Assembly (NCBI GenBank): GCA_904502235.1
Contig: CAJGDP010000033.1
Coordinates: 1-16,530, forward strand
DNA: 16,530 nt
Direction: 5' to 3'
Origin: an uncultured Bacteroidaceae bacterium
GTDB taxonomy: Bacteria; Bacteroidota; Bacteroidia; Bacteroidales; Bacteroidaceae
The position numbers were made by a program, and so were the translations under genes. Positions within the stretch are counted from its first letter, which is position 1, and each line of letters opens with the position of its first letter. This document shows positions 1 through 7,137 of this stretch, piece after piece. The notes below the pieces were generated by a model. It ran no database searches, was not told the origin of the DNA, and was given only the letters and a program-made list of their open reading frames with translations.

Positions 1-71
1 AGTGAAACGGTTTACAGATGTAGAGAATTTACATGACTAAGCGTTGTACGACATATGATCGGTCCCTTATT
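1..71 (+). other. Probable 23S-5S rRNA spacer
   Basis: This leading stretch lies directly upstream of the 5S gene in the same orientation and has no convincing reading frame. By position it should be the spacer between 23S and 5S rRNA, or the very end of the 23S processing stem. I could not recognise the 23S 3' end itself, so this is inferred from rRNA operon order. No tRNA cloverleaf is visible. Confidence 0.4.
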
Positions 72-183
72 AAGGCGATTGATAGCGTTGGGGTCCCACC
101 TCTTCCCATCCCGAACAGAGAAGTTAAGCCCAACAGCGCCGATGGTACTGCAAATGTTTGTGGGAGAGTAGGTCATCGCCACT
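72..183 (+). rRNA. rrf: 5S ribosomal RNA
   Basis: This is the 5S rRNA of the large ribosomal subunit and the last gene of an rRNA operon whose 16S and 23S lie upstream of the window. The core holds the invariant stretches CCGAACAGAGAAGTTAAGCC (111-130) and GATGGTACTGC (141-151), followed by GGGAGAGTAGG, all typical of Bacteroidales 5S. The ends close on each other: GGCGAT at 74-79 pairs with ATCGCC at 175-180 as helix I. The exact ends are uncertain by a few bases. A strong intrinsic terminator follows within 10 nt. A 70-codon reading frame overlaps the gene but is not protein coding. Confidence 0.95.
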
Positions 184-190
184 TTTTTCG

Positions 191-229
191 AGAAGAGTTT
201 CAGTTAAACACTGGGACTCTTCTTTTTTT
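191..229 (+). terminator. Intrinsic terminator of the rRNA operon
   Basis: The arms AGAAGAGT (191-198) and ACTCTTCT (216-223) are perfect reverse complements. The stem continues through two T·G wobbles and CAGT/ACTG to a 5-nt loop (TAAAC), about 14 bp in all. A run of T follows (223-229). Its position just after the 5S gene makes it the end of the rRNA transcript. Confidence 0.93.
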
Positions 230-257
230 GTATATATGCTGTTAATCCCCCCAGGGG

Positions 258-809
258 CTATCGGTTGTTGCAGTGATACAAATGATCATTGACAATGCCA
301 ATGGCTTGCATAAAAGAGTAGGTAATTACCGGTCCCATAAATGAGATTCCTCGGTGTTTCATGTCTGTACTCATTTTTTTTGAAATATCGCTCACTGTGG
401 GAATCTCGGAAAGGGAGTGCCACTTTCCATCAATTTGTTGCCCATGGGTAAATGACCATAAGTATGCATCCAACGAACCAAATTCCTTCTGTATCCGTTG
501 GACTGCTTCTGCATTGCGGCGTACGCTGAAAATTTTACCACGGTGACGGATAAGTCGGGAATCGGAAAGTAGTCTCTCCAATTCTTCATCTGTCATTGAT
601 GCACATGCATCTATGTCAAAATTGTGAAAAGCTGATTTGTATGCATCGCGTCTATGCATGATAATTTTCCACGAAAGACCTACGCTGGCGGCTTCCAAGC
701 ATAACATCTCGAATTCAAAGCGGTCGTCGTGATTGACTTTGCACCATTCGTTGTCGTGGTAGCTTAAAAGGATTGTGTCTGAACCGCACCATTTTCTGCA
801 ATCATCCAT
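258..809 (-). CDS. tag: DNA-3-methyladenine glycosylase I
   Basis: This base-excision repair enzyme removes 3-methyladenine from alkylated DNA, leaving an abasic site. The 183-residue product matches the family's usual length of about 190 and shows its signatures: YHDNEW near residues 17-22, FEMLCLEA with the presumed catalytic Glu34, GLSW (Trp47), IRHRGKI, and SFMQAIGIVNDH near the C terminus. The zinc ligands of E. coli Tag (Cys4, His17, His175, Cys179) correspond to Cys8, His18, His176 and Cys180. I chose the ATG at 809 over an in-frame TTG at 839 because the TTG falls inside the predicted -7 promoter element and the ATG product aligns with the E. coli N terminus. The gene is monocistronic, divergent from the lipoprotein at 975, and runs convergently toward the rRNA operon. 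No clear terminator follows it. Confidence 0.93.
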   Translation of the reverse strand: MDDCRKWCGSDTILLSYHDNEWCKVNHDDRFEFEMLCLEAASVGLSWKIIMHRRDAYKSAFHNFDIDACASMTDEELERLLSDSRLIRHRGKIFSVRRNAEAVQRIQKEFGSLDAYLWSFTHGQQIDGKWHSLSEIPTVSDISKKMSTDMKHRGISFMGPVITYSFMQAIGIVNDHLYHCNNR

Positions 810-836
810 TGTGTATCTTTTGCTTTTGTTCTTTTG

Positions 837-868
837 CAAAAATATCTTTCTTGTCTGTTACGCGCAAA
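837..868 (-). promoter_or_regulatory. Predicted promoter of tag
   Basis: On the minus strand TTTG (868-865), a 20-bp spacer and TATTTTTG (844-837) match the Bacteroidota primary-sigma consensus. Transcription would begin near 830, about 20 nt ahead of the ATG at 809. This is pattern matching only. A weaker plus-strand match (TTTG 819-822, 20 bp, TATCTTTC 843-850) overlaps it and could serve the divergent lipoprotein. Confidence 0.6.
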
Positions 869-974
869 TTCCCACGCGGGTTTTTGTTCATAGCTTGTAA
901 CAAAAAGTGTTTTCATTCGTCTATTCCACGACAGGACATAATTGGAGACAATGTAAAACATTAATATAGATTCT

Positions 975-2102
975 ATGAAAAAAACTCTTTTACTTCTTTG
1001 GGGATTTGTTGTGGCTACCGTATTTCTTGTTTCTTGCAATGGGGATGACGTTGATGATGCGATAGCTTGTAGGATTACGGTGAGCACCACACATGGTGGC
1101 AATGTGTATATCGATAATTATTCGGGAACCTCCGTTGTGGTTGATGCCGAAAGTGAACTTACTGTTGTTGCTGTGCCTGATGAGGGTTACACCTTTTTGG
1201 GATGGTTTGTTTGTGAAGAAAACACTCCTTTGAGTACTTCTGCTATTTACACATTCGCGGTTAATGGTAATTGTGATTTGATAGCTCGGTTTCAGAAACT
1301 CAGTACAGTGTCAATCTCCTGTTCTTCGGGTGGAAACGCTTGCTTCAAGAACTCTATTGAGACATCCATGAATATACTCTCCGGTACAGAGGTTACGGTT
1401 GTAGCAAAGTCTTATAACGGTTTCTCTTTCTTGGGGTGGTTTGTTGATTACAATATTGTAAGCCAGGATGCTGAATATACATTTGTGGTTGATGGTGATG
1501 TCAATATCGTTGCTAAGTTCAGGAAACCGGCAGATGTTGTCGACTTGGGGCTTTCTGTAAAGTGGGCGTCGTGCAATGTCGGTGCTAATTTCCCAGAAGA
1601 GTATGGTGGATACTACGCATGGGGTGAAACGGTTGAGAAATACGATTATAGTTGGAACTCCTATGAGTGGTGTGGCGACGATGGTAAAATTATGAAAAGG
1701 TACTGCACGGATATTTTGTTTGGAGATGTTGATGATAAACGAACTCTTGACTCCGGGGATGATGTGGCACATGTGGAATGGGGTGGCAAATGGCGTATGC
1801 CTACACGTGAAGAGCTGGATGAACTATGCTACAATTGTTCTTGGGAATGGACTAATATAAATGGTGTCAACGGTTATAAGGTAAAGGGAGCAAATGCCAA
1901 TTCCATATTTCTGCCAGTTGCTGGTTATCGTTATGGCTCTGCATTCAACAATCGTGGAGTAAGCGGAAACTATTGGTCGCGTTCGTTGGATGAAGAGTGT
2001 AATAGCAATGCCTATTACCTTGTGTTCAGCGAAACTGCTTATGGATGGGGCAGTTTCAACGACCGGTGTGGCGGTCTTAATGTTCGTGCTGTATGTGAGT
2101 GA
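975..2102 (+). CDS. Surface lipoprotein, InlB-like repeats plus FISUMP domain
   Basis: This is a predicted outer-membrane lipoprotein of unknown function. Residues 1-20 are a lipoprotein signal ending in LVSC, so Cys21 would be lipidated. The following NGDDVDDA is acidic, like the export signal that sends Bacteroidota lipoproteins to the cell surface. Two tandem repeats of about 75 residues follow (roughly 32-108 and 111-184), each with a Gly-Gly turn, a TVVA strand, a shared FLGWFV core and a closing strand ending in A(R/K)F(Q/R)K. They resemble the InlB B-repeat found in surface adhesins. Residues 188-375 match the FISUMP/major-paralogous domain: VDLGLSVKWASCNVGA, YYAWGE, WGGKWRMPT, YWSRS and a final VRAVCE. 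The domain is Cys- and Trp-rich. A role in adhesion or glycan binding is only inference. The gene stands alone, divergent from tag and convergent with the sialidase. Confidence 0.85.
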   Translation: MKKTLLLLWGFVVATVFLVSCNGDDVDDAIACRITVSTTHGGNVYIDNYSGTSVVVDAESELTVVAVPDEGYTFLGWFVCEENTPLSTSAIYTFAVNGNCDLIARFQKLSTVSISCSSGGNACFKNSIETSMNILSGTEVTVVAKSYNGFSFLGWFVDYNIVSQDAEYTFVVDGDVNIVAKFRKPADVVDLGLSVKWASCNVGANFPEEYGGYYAWGETVEKYDYSWNSYEWCGDDGKIMKRYCTDILFGDVDDKRTLDSGDDVAHVEWGGKWRMPTREELDELCYNCSWEWTNINGVNGYKVKGANANSIFLPVAGYRYGSAFNNRGVSGNYWSRSLDEECNSNAYYLVFSETAYGWGSFNDRCGGLNVRAVCE

Positions 2103-2115
2103 TACGTATTAATAC

Positions 2116-2158
2116 ATTAAATCCCAAAGTCCTAAGACTTTGGGATTTAATGATTTTT
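2116..2158 (+). terminator. Shared hairpin terminator between convergent genes
   Basis: A perfect 16-bp inverted repeat (2116-2131 with 2136-2151) encloses a 4-nt loop, CTAA. On the plus strand GATTTTTAT follows, so it should end the lipoprotein transcript. The hairpin begins 6 nt after the minus-strand sialidase stop, so it probably also stops or protects that mRNA, although no good T-run follows on that strand. Confidence 0.85.
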
Positions 2159-4226
2159 ATTTACTATCCTCGCATTCGGGGCAATGCTTTATGCCTTGGG
2201 TATAGGTTGTGGCATTTATGCTCTCCTTGATATTGATTGGGACGTAAACCATTGAGTAGCCGCCGGGTTCTTCTTCGTAGAAGAGACCTATGGTTTCGCC
2301 GTCGGGGAGTATACACATGGATGAATATGCCGAGCCACGGTCGGATACTTCAATCTTTGTCCATTTGTTTGAAAGTTCTGTCGGGGTGTATGTGGCTGGA
2401 TCGTCGCTCAACGGGCGGTAATATACTGCTACGTTGCTACGGCTGTTGCCTGTGGGAACCGACTGGAACAGTATGTTGCCGACGCGGAGTATTTCGCCGT
2501 TGGTGTCGTTGCTTCCGAATTTAAGGTTACCTGCCACGTCGGTTGATACTGCGCCGTCCCATTTGCCTTCGGCTTTCTCGAAGTTGCTGTAATGGAATAC
2601 GTTATAGTAGCGTCCATATCCTTTGCGGCTGCTGAGCAGTACGCTTCCGTCGGGTAGTTCTTCGCACTTGGGCTCGTTGCCGTAGGGGGCAGGGCTGTCA
2701 TTGAAGTCGTTACCGAGTTCTCCGAGAAGGTTCCATGTTTCTCCGAAATCGTCGGAGTAAAGCACATAGTTGTGGTGGCGATAACTGCCTGTCTCTACTG
2801 CCCAAACAGCGCAATATATGCGATAGTAGTCGCCTACTTTAATCATGCTGCTCTGTGCCATGCGTCCAGCTCCGATGAACATTGAACCTACATGTGCTTT
2901 GCCGTTCTGGTCTTTGAACAGTGGATAGATGTCGTAGGTTACCTCTTGTGGCTGTGTTGTCTCCCATTGTTGTGTCTCTTCATTGAATTTGATGCGTAGA
3001 CGTGCCATACGGTTGGGGTTCTCTGGATTTTCGGCTGTTCCTGCTCCGTAGTTGCCATGCCAGCATACGCGGTTTCCGCATACACTCATCACCAATATCT
3101 CGTTATGTTCGCGGTCGGCTACGATGGCGGGATCACCGAATCCGGTAAGCCATGTTTCAGTTGCTTCTTTTCCCATTCCGTCGGCTATTGTAACGGGGGC
3201 TGTCCATGAGTGACCGTCCCATTCTTTACCTGCTTCGGTGCTGTGGCGCATCACAAGGTCTACTTCTCCGAATCCTATGTCGTTTCCACATGGACGATAG
3301 TCGTTGATTGCAAATACGTAGCCGTTGGCTGTTGATACTATTGCCGGTATGCGGTATGGGATACCTTTTTCGTCGGGCGAGTAGTAGAGGTATTGGTATC
3401 TGTTGTCTGTGTCTACAGAAATGTTTATTGCAACTTCCATGCCTTTGGCGGGTAGTGTGTGGTCGGTCATGCTCTTACCTCCGTTAATATCCATTTTCCA
3501 GCCATGACATTCGAGTCCAGTGGCGATGCTGAATGTTGCATCAAGTGGAAGATAGCATGTTGTTTCGCGTGGCAGTGTGTTCTTGTCGAGCAATGTGTTG
3601 CTTGTGTTGCCGTCGATTGTGATGGCTATGTAGCCAATCTTGTTGTTGGTGTCGTAACCGCCTTCAAGTTGTGCGTTGTACTTCAGTTTCAATGGTTTGC
3701 TCATGTCGATGACCTTGAAGTTCCAACATCCGCCTGCATCTTCGCTTGAATATAGCTTTATGTCTCTGCCGGCTCCGCCGAACATGTTGAAACTCATGCT
3801 TGGGTTTACCTTGGGTGATATTGTGTAGCTTCCGTCTTCTTTTGCTGTAAGTGTAAGCAACGTTGCTTCTTCGGCTTTTGCCATGGTTGCCGCAGCTCCG
3901 CTCTCTGTTCCCTCGAGCTTGAGGGCGTATTTCTTCCCGGATGTATGGTTATATAATTTGAATGCTTCGGCATTACCGACCATGTACCAGATATCTTCGG
4001 TGGTGTATGATGCCGTACCGCTTCCGATGGGGGAATCTGCCACATCTTTTGCATTGATGAATTTTATTGAAAATCCTTTGTCGCGGTTGTTGGTTATCTG
4101 TACCGGTGTGCCGTTTCTGAACGATTCCGAGAAAATGGATTCTATACCGTTCTGTTGTTCCTGGGCATTCGTTGTTATGCCAAACATTATTACAGTCAAT
4201 AGCAAGAGCAGTCTGTTTGTTTTCAT
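2157..4226 (-). CDS. Secreted exo-alpha-sialidase (GH33-like)
   Basis: This enzyme is predicted to release terminal sialic acid from host glycans such as mucin, at the cell envelope or outside. The 689 residues begin with a signal peptide likely cut after TNA (residue 21); there is no lipobox, so the product is periplasmic or secreted. Residues of about 30-275 are beta-rich accessory regions, possibly carbohydrate binding. The propeller starts near 285 with YRIP (291-294, Arg292 of the arginine triad). Arg311 and Asp316 in DYRPCGNDIGFGEVD are candidate active-site residues. A perfect Asp-box SDDFGETW lies at 491-498. Candidates for the other Arg residues are Arg534 and Arg596, for the Tyr nucleophile Tyr634, and for its partner Glu651 in GLFYEE; these assignments are by motif order. 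The tail ends in HCPEC, a short Cys pair I cannot explain. No sialic acid catabolism genes lie nearby. Substrate linkage cannot be read from the sequence. Confidence 0.9.
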   Translation of the reverse strand: MKTNRLLLLLTVIMFGITTNAQEQQNGIESIFSESFRNGTPVQITNNRDKGFSIKFINAKDVADSPIGSGTASYTTEDIWYMVGNAEAFKLYNHTSGKKYALKLEGTESGAAATMAKAEEATLLTLTAKEDGSYTISPKVNPSMSFNMFGGAGRDIKLYSSEDAGGCWNFKVIDMSKPLKLKYNAQLEGGYDTNNKIGYIAITIDGNTSNTLLDKNTLPRETTCYLPLDATFSIATGLECHGWKMDINGGKSMTDHTLPAKGMEVAINISVDTDNRYQYLYYSPDEKGIPYRIPAIVSTANGYVFAINDYRPCGNDIGFGEVDLVMRHSTEAGKEWDGHSWTAPVTIADGMGKEATETWLTGFGDPAIVADREHNEILVMSVCGNRVCWHGNYGAGTAENPENPNRMARLRIKFNEETQQWETTQPQEVTYDIYPLFKDQNGKAHVGSMFIGAGRMAQSSMIKVGDYYRIYCAVWAVETGSYRHHNYVLYSDDFGETWNLLGELGNDFNDSPAPYGNEPKCEELPDGSVLLSSRKGYGRYYNVFHYSNFEKAEGKWDGAVSTDVAGNLKFGSNDTNGEILRVGNILFQSVPTGNSRSNVAVYYRPLSDDPATYTPTELSNKWTKIEVSDRGSAYSSMCILPDGETIGLFYEEEPGGYSMVYVPINIKESINATTYTQGIKHCPECEDSK

Positions 4227-4254
4227 AATTTTTCTATTAGCAATATTCTTTCTG

Positions 4255-4286
4255 CGAAGATAGTGAAATAATAGTTAAGGAGCAAA
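4255..4286 (-). promoter_or_regulatory. Predicted promoter of the sialidase gene
   Basis: On the minus strand TTTG (4286-4283), a 20-bp spacer and TATCTTCG (4262-4255) match the Bacteroidota consensus. The start of transcription would be near 4249, leaving a leader of about 22 nt before the ATG at 4226. It faces away from the rpe promoter without overlapping it. Confidence 0.65.
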
Positions 4287-4308
4287 TGTCCTTTTCTTGT
4301 TTATTGTC

Positions 4309-4339
4309 TTGCATTTCCTTTATCTTTTCACTACCTTCG
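4309..4339 (+). promoter_or_regulatory. Predicted promoter of the rpe-comEC-nrnA operon
   Basis: TTG (4309-4311) is followed after 20 bp by TACCTTCG (4332-4339), a close match to TAnnTTTG. Transcription would begin near 4346, only about 13 nt ahead of the chosen rpe ATG, which implies a very short leader. Confidence 0.55.
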
Positions 4340-4358
4340 CACTACTAAATTGAAAAAT

Positions 4359-5009
4359 ATGGCGCAGATAGTATCACCATCGTTGTTGTCGGCGAATTTC
4401 GGCAACTTGCAGGAAGACTTGAAAATGATTAACGAAAGTAAATGCGAATGGCTGCATATAGATATTATGGACGGTGTGTTCGTGCCTAATCTCTCTTTTG
4501 GTCCTCCTGTGCTCAAATATGTGGCAGAACTTTGTGAGAAACCTCTTGACGTACACTTGATGGTTGTGAATCCTATGAATTATCTGCCTGCGGTGAAGGA
4601 ATTGAATGCGCGTATAATGAATATTCATTATGAGGCTTGTACTCACTTGCATCGTGCTGTTACTCAGATAAAGGATGCCGGTATGATGGCTGGTGTGACA
4701 CTGAACCCTTCAACTCCTGTTCATTTGCTGAAGGATATCATAGGTGAGCTTGACCTTGTGCTTCTTATGAGTGTCAACCCGGGCTTTGGCGGTCAGAAGT
4801 TCATTCCACACACTGTGAACAAGGTGCGTGAATTGCGTGAGCTTATAGATTCAACTGGTTCAAAGGCTCTTATAGAGGTTGATGGCGGTGTGAATGTGGA
4901 GACCGGTAAACTTTTGGCCGAAGCAGGTTCCGATGCTCTTGTTGCCGGTAATGCTGTGTTCAAGGCGGAAAATCCTTGTGCAGTCATTGATGCATTACGT
5001 GCAATGTAA
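4359..5009 (+). CDS. rpe: Ribulose-phosphate 3-epimerase
   Basis: This cytosolic TIM-barrel enzyme interconverts ribulose 5-phosphate and xylulose 5-phosphate in the pentose phosphate pathway. The 216-residue protein has the family length and motifs: SPSLLSANF at 6-14, HIDIMDGVFVPN at 33-44, DVHLMV at 64-69, MSVNPGFGGQKF at 137-148 and VDGGV at 174-178. Expected metal ligands and catalytic acids are His33, Asp35, His66 and Asp175, all present. I start at the ATG 4359 rather than the in-frame TTG 4350, because the TTG lies almost at the predicted transcription start and the ATG product begins like other family members. It is the first gene of an operon; comEC starts 8 nt after its stop. Confidence 0.95.
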   Translation: MAQIVSPSLLSANFGNLQEDLKMINESKCEWLHIDIMDGVFVPNLSFGPPVLKYVAELCEKPLDVHLMVVNPMNYLPAVKELNARIMNIHYEACTHLHRAVTQIKDAGMMAGVTLNPSTPVHLLKDIIGELDLVLLMSVNPGFGGQKFIPHTVNKVRELRELIDSTGSKALIEVDGGVNVETGKLLAEAGSDALVAGNAVFKAENPCAVIDALRAM

Positions 5010-5017
5010 AACCCGGC

Positions 5018-7126
5018 GTGGCTGACAAAAATATATTCTATAAGAATCCTCTTTTGAGGTTGGCAATACCGTTGATGCTTGGTATTGCTACGGGATGGGT
5101 GTGCGGTATTCCTGTATCGTACATCCTTTTTCTTTCTGTAATCTCTCTGGTGGCATTGCTTTTGGGCTTGATGCGTATTGCTCCAAAATGGTTGTTCGGC
5201 GTTGGAGTAATGGCTGCAATGTTTGCCATAGGGCTTTTTGCCGAGAACCGTCAGGCTGCAGGGAAGAGTGTTTCATGGAACGGCTTTAAAAACTGTTATA
5301 CGGCAAATCTGGTAGAGATGCCTGCTGTGCGCGGAACGAATGTAAAGGTGCTTGCAGACGTTGTGGCGGACTCGCTTCCCGACGAAGGACGTTCACAGGG
5401 ACTTGTCTATCTCTATTTTCCGCGTACCGTTGAGACGGAACTTCTTTCGGCTGGCGATGTGGTTACTTTTGAGTCAAAGATTGCTCCTCCAAGGAATATG
5501 GGTAATCCTGCTGAATTCGATATAGAAAGTTATTATTATATAAAAGGTGTCTCGGGTACGGCTTATGTTCCCGACAGGAAATGGCATCTGTTGCCAGAAA
5601 AGAAGAATACTCTGCAGAGCCATGCTCTTAAACTCCGTGGAAGCGCAATAGAACTTTATAAGCGTCTTGGCTTTGAGAAGGAGGCGTTGGCTTTGCTTTC
5701 TGCCCTTACTCTGGGTGAAAAAAGAGATTTCCCACAAGAACTGAAGGAGAGTTATTCTGTGGCAGGAGCAAGCCATATACTTGCTTTGTCGGGACTGCAT
5801 CTTGGAATTCTGTACATATTGTTGGCTTTGCTTGTTCCCGGAAGCAAGGGAGGTGTTGCCTGGCGTGTATTGCGAGAGCTCTTTATTGTATTGTTTCTCT
5901 GGGGATTTGCTTTTGTGGCAGGACTGTCGCCGTCGGTGGTGAGATCGGCAATTCTCTTTACTCTGATGTCGCTTGGACGCTTGCTGGGCGGCGATGTGTC
6001 TCCTGTAAGCTCTCTTTCTCTTGCGGCAATGGTGATGCTTGTGTTTTCTCCTCATCTGCTTTTTGATGTCAGCTTCCAGTTGTCGTTTGCGGCAGTGTTG
6101 TCGATAGTGTTGCTTGCTCCGCCATTGCAGAAGGTTATGGGTGTCTACAAGCATGGTGCAGTATATCGCTATGCTGTAAACCTGTTGATACTGTCGTTGG
6201 TGGCGCAGATTGGAGTGCTGCCTTTCGTGTGGTATTACTTTGGAATGTTTCCTCTGTACTTCCTTGTTACAAATATATTTGTCGTGCCGTTGGCTTTTGT
6301 GATGATGGTTCTGGTGGTTGCTGTGTGGATTCTGACTCCTCTATCGTTCCTGCAGATTCCGTTTGCATGGTTGCTTGGTTTGGTGGTGCGCCTTATGAAT
6401 TTTATTGTATGCGGTGTGGCGGAATTGCCCGGAGCATCAATTTCTTTACCGCAATTGGACTTACCGGGCGTATGTTGTGTAACCGTAATCATGGTGCTGA
6501 TGTTGCTGGCATTGTATAAACGTCATTGGTGGTTGCTGGTGTTGTCGTCGTGTGGTGCTTTGTCGCTGTCGGTGCTGTATCTTGCCGAAGGAGAACCTGC
6601 GGACGAAGGCGATTATATCGTGATATACAACAATCGTAAGAATCCGCTCCTGCATCTTGTGTACGAAACAGGCAACAATTATCTTGTATCGACGGTTCCG
6701 CAACTGGATGCTGAGTATGAATATGTTTCAGAGCCTTATATACAGCGCGAATCCCTCTCTTCGCCTCAATGGGTGGAGTGGGAATATTCTGATTCTTTGT
6801 TGCAGTATAAAGAAGGATTTTTTACCTTTGACGGCGTAACCATTAAACTGCTAGACAACTCTTTTTGGCGCGAGAATGATTATGTACAACCTGTTGATGT
6901 GCTGGTGTTGTGCCGTGGTTTTTTGGGAAGCATCGCAGAACTTGTACAGGTCTATCCGGCGGCATGTGTGGTGGCTGATGCGTCGTTGTATAAAAACAGT
7001 CGTGAAAGGATAATGCGCGAGTATATGCAGTTGGGAATAGAGGTGGTGGATGTTTCGCAGACTGGTGCAATGAAACTTGTTGCGCACGGTGATGCTTTTG
7101 ACCTGATACCTATGAAAGAACAATAA
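5018..7126 (+). CDS. comEC: ComEC/Rec2-family membrane protein
   Basis: This family forms the inner-membrane channel for single-stranded DNA in competent bacteria. The 702-residue product has N-terminal membrane segments (about 11-75), a soluble beta-rich DUF4131-like section (about 85-190), and the Competence domain from about 215 to 510. Landmark motifs are HILALSGLHLGIL (253-265), AGLSPSVVRSAILFTL (301-316) and LLFDVSFQLSFAAVLS (347-362). A soluble tail of about 175 residues follows. It sits where many ComEC proteins carry a metallo-beta-lactamase-like domain, but no HxHxDH metal motif is visible. It starts with GTG at 5018, 8 nt after rpe, and is followed by nrnA after 11 nt. Presence of this gene alone does not show natural transformation. 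Confidence 0.9.
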   Translation: MADKNIFYKNPLLRLAIPLMLGIATGWVCGIPVSYILFLSVISLVALLLGLMRIAPKWLFGVGVMAAMFAIGLFAENRQAAGKSVSWNGFKNCYTANLVEMPAVRGTNVKVLADVVADSLPDEGRSQGLVYLYFPRTVETELLSAGDVVTFESKIAPPRNMGNPAEFDIESYYYIKGVSGTAYVPDRKWHLLPEKKNTLQSHALKLRGSAIELYKRLGFEKEALALLSALTLGEKRDFPQELKESYSVAGASHILALSGLHLGILYILLALLVPGSKGGVAWRVLRELFIVLFLWGFAFVAGLSPSVVRSAILFTLMSLGRLLGGDVSPVSSLSLAAMVMLVFSPHLLFDVSFQLSFAAVLSIVLLAPPLQKVMGVYKHGAVYRYAVNLLILSLVAQIGVLPFVWYYFGMFPLYFLVTNIFVVPLAFVMMVLVVAVWILTPLSFLQIPFAWLLGLVVRLMNFIVCGVAELPGASISLPQLDLPGVCCVTVIMVLMLLALYKRHWWLLVLSSCGALSLSVLYLAEGEPADEGDYIVIYNNRKNPLLHLVYETGNNYLVSTVPQLDAEYEYVSEPYIQRESLSSPQWVEWEYSDSLLQYKEGFFTFDGVTIKLLDNSFWRENDYVQPVDVLVLCRGFLGSIAELVQVYPAACVVADASLYKNSRERIMREYMQLGIEVVDVSQTGAMKLVAHGDAFDLIPMKEQ

Positions 7127-7137
7127 GAGTGTTGATT

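Noticed and set aside
33..245. 70-codon reading frame across the 5S region
   Set aside because: It runs through the 5S rRNA and its terminator, and the product resembles no protein family.
247..257. C-run and G-run forming a small palindrome after tag
   Set aside because: With a single-base loop and no T-run on the minus strand it is too small to be called a terminator.
942..972. Closer promoter for the lipoprotein gene (TTG at 942-944, TATAGATT at 965-972)
   Set aside because: The second element is a poor match and would place the transcription start after the ATG at 975.
5018..7126. Evidence for natural competence
   Set aside because: ComEC alone is widespread in Bacteroidota that are not known to be competent, and no other competence gene is present here.
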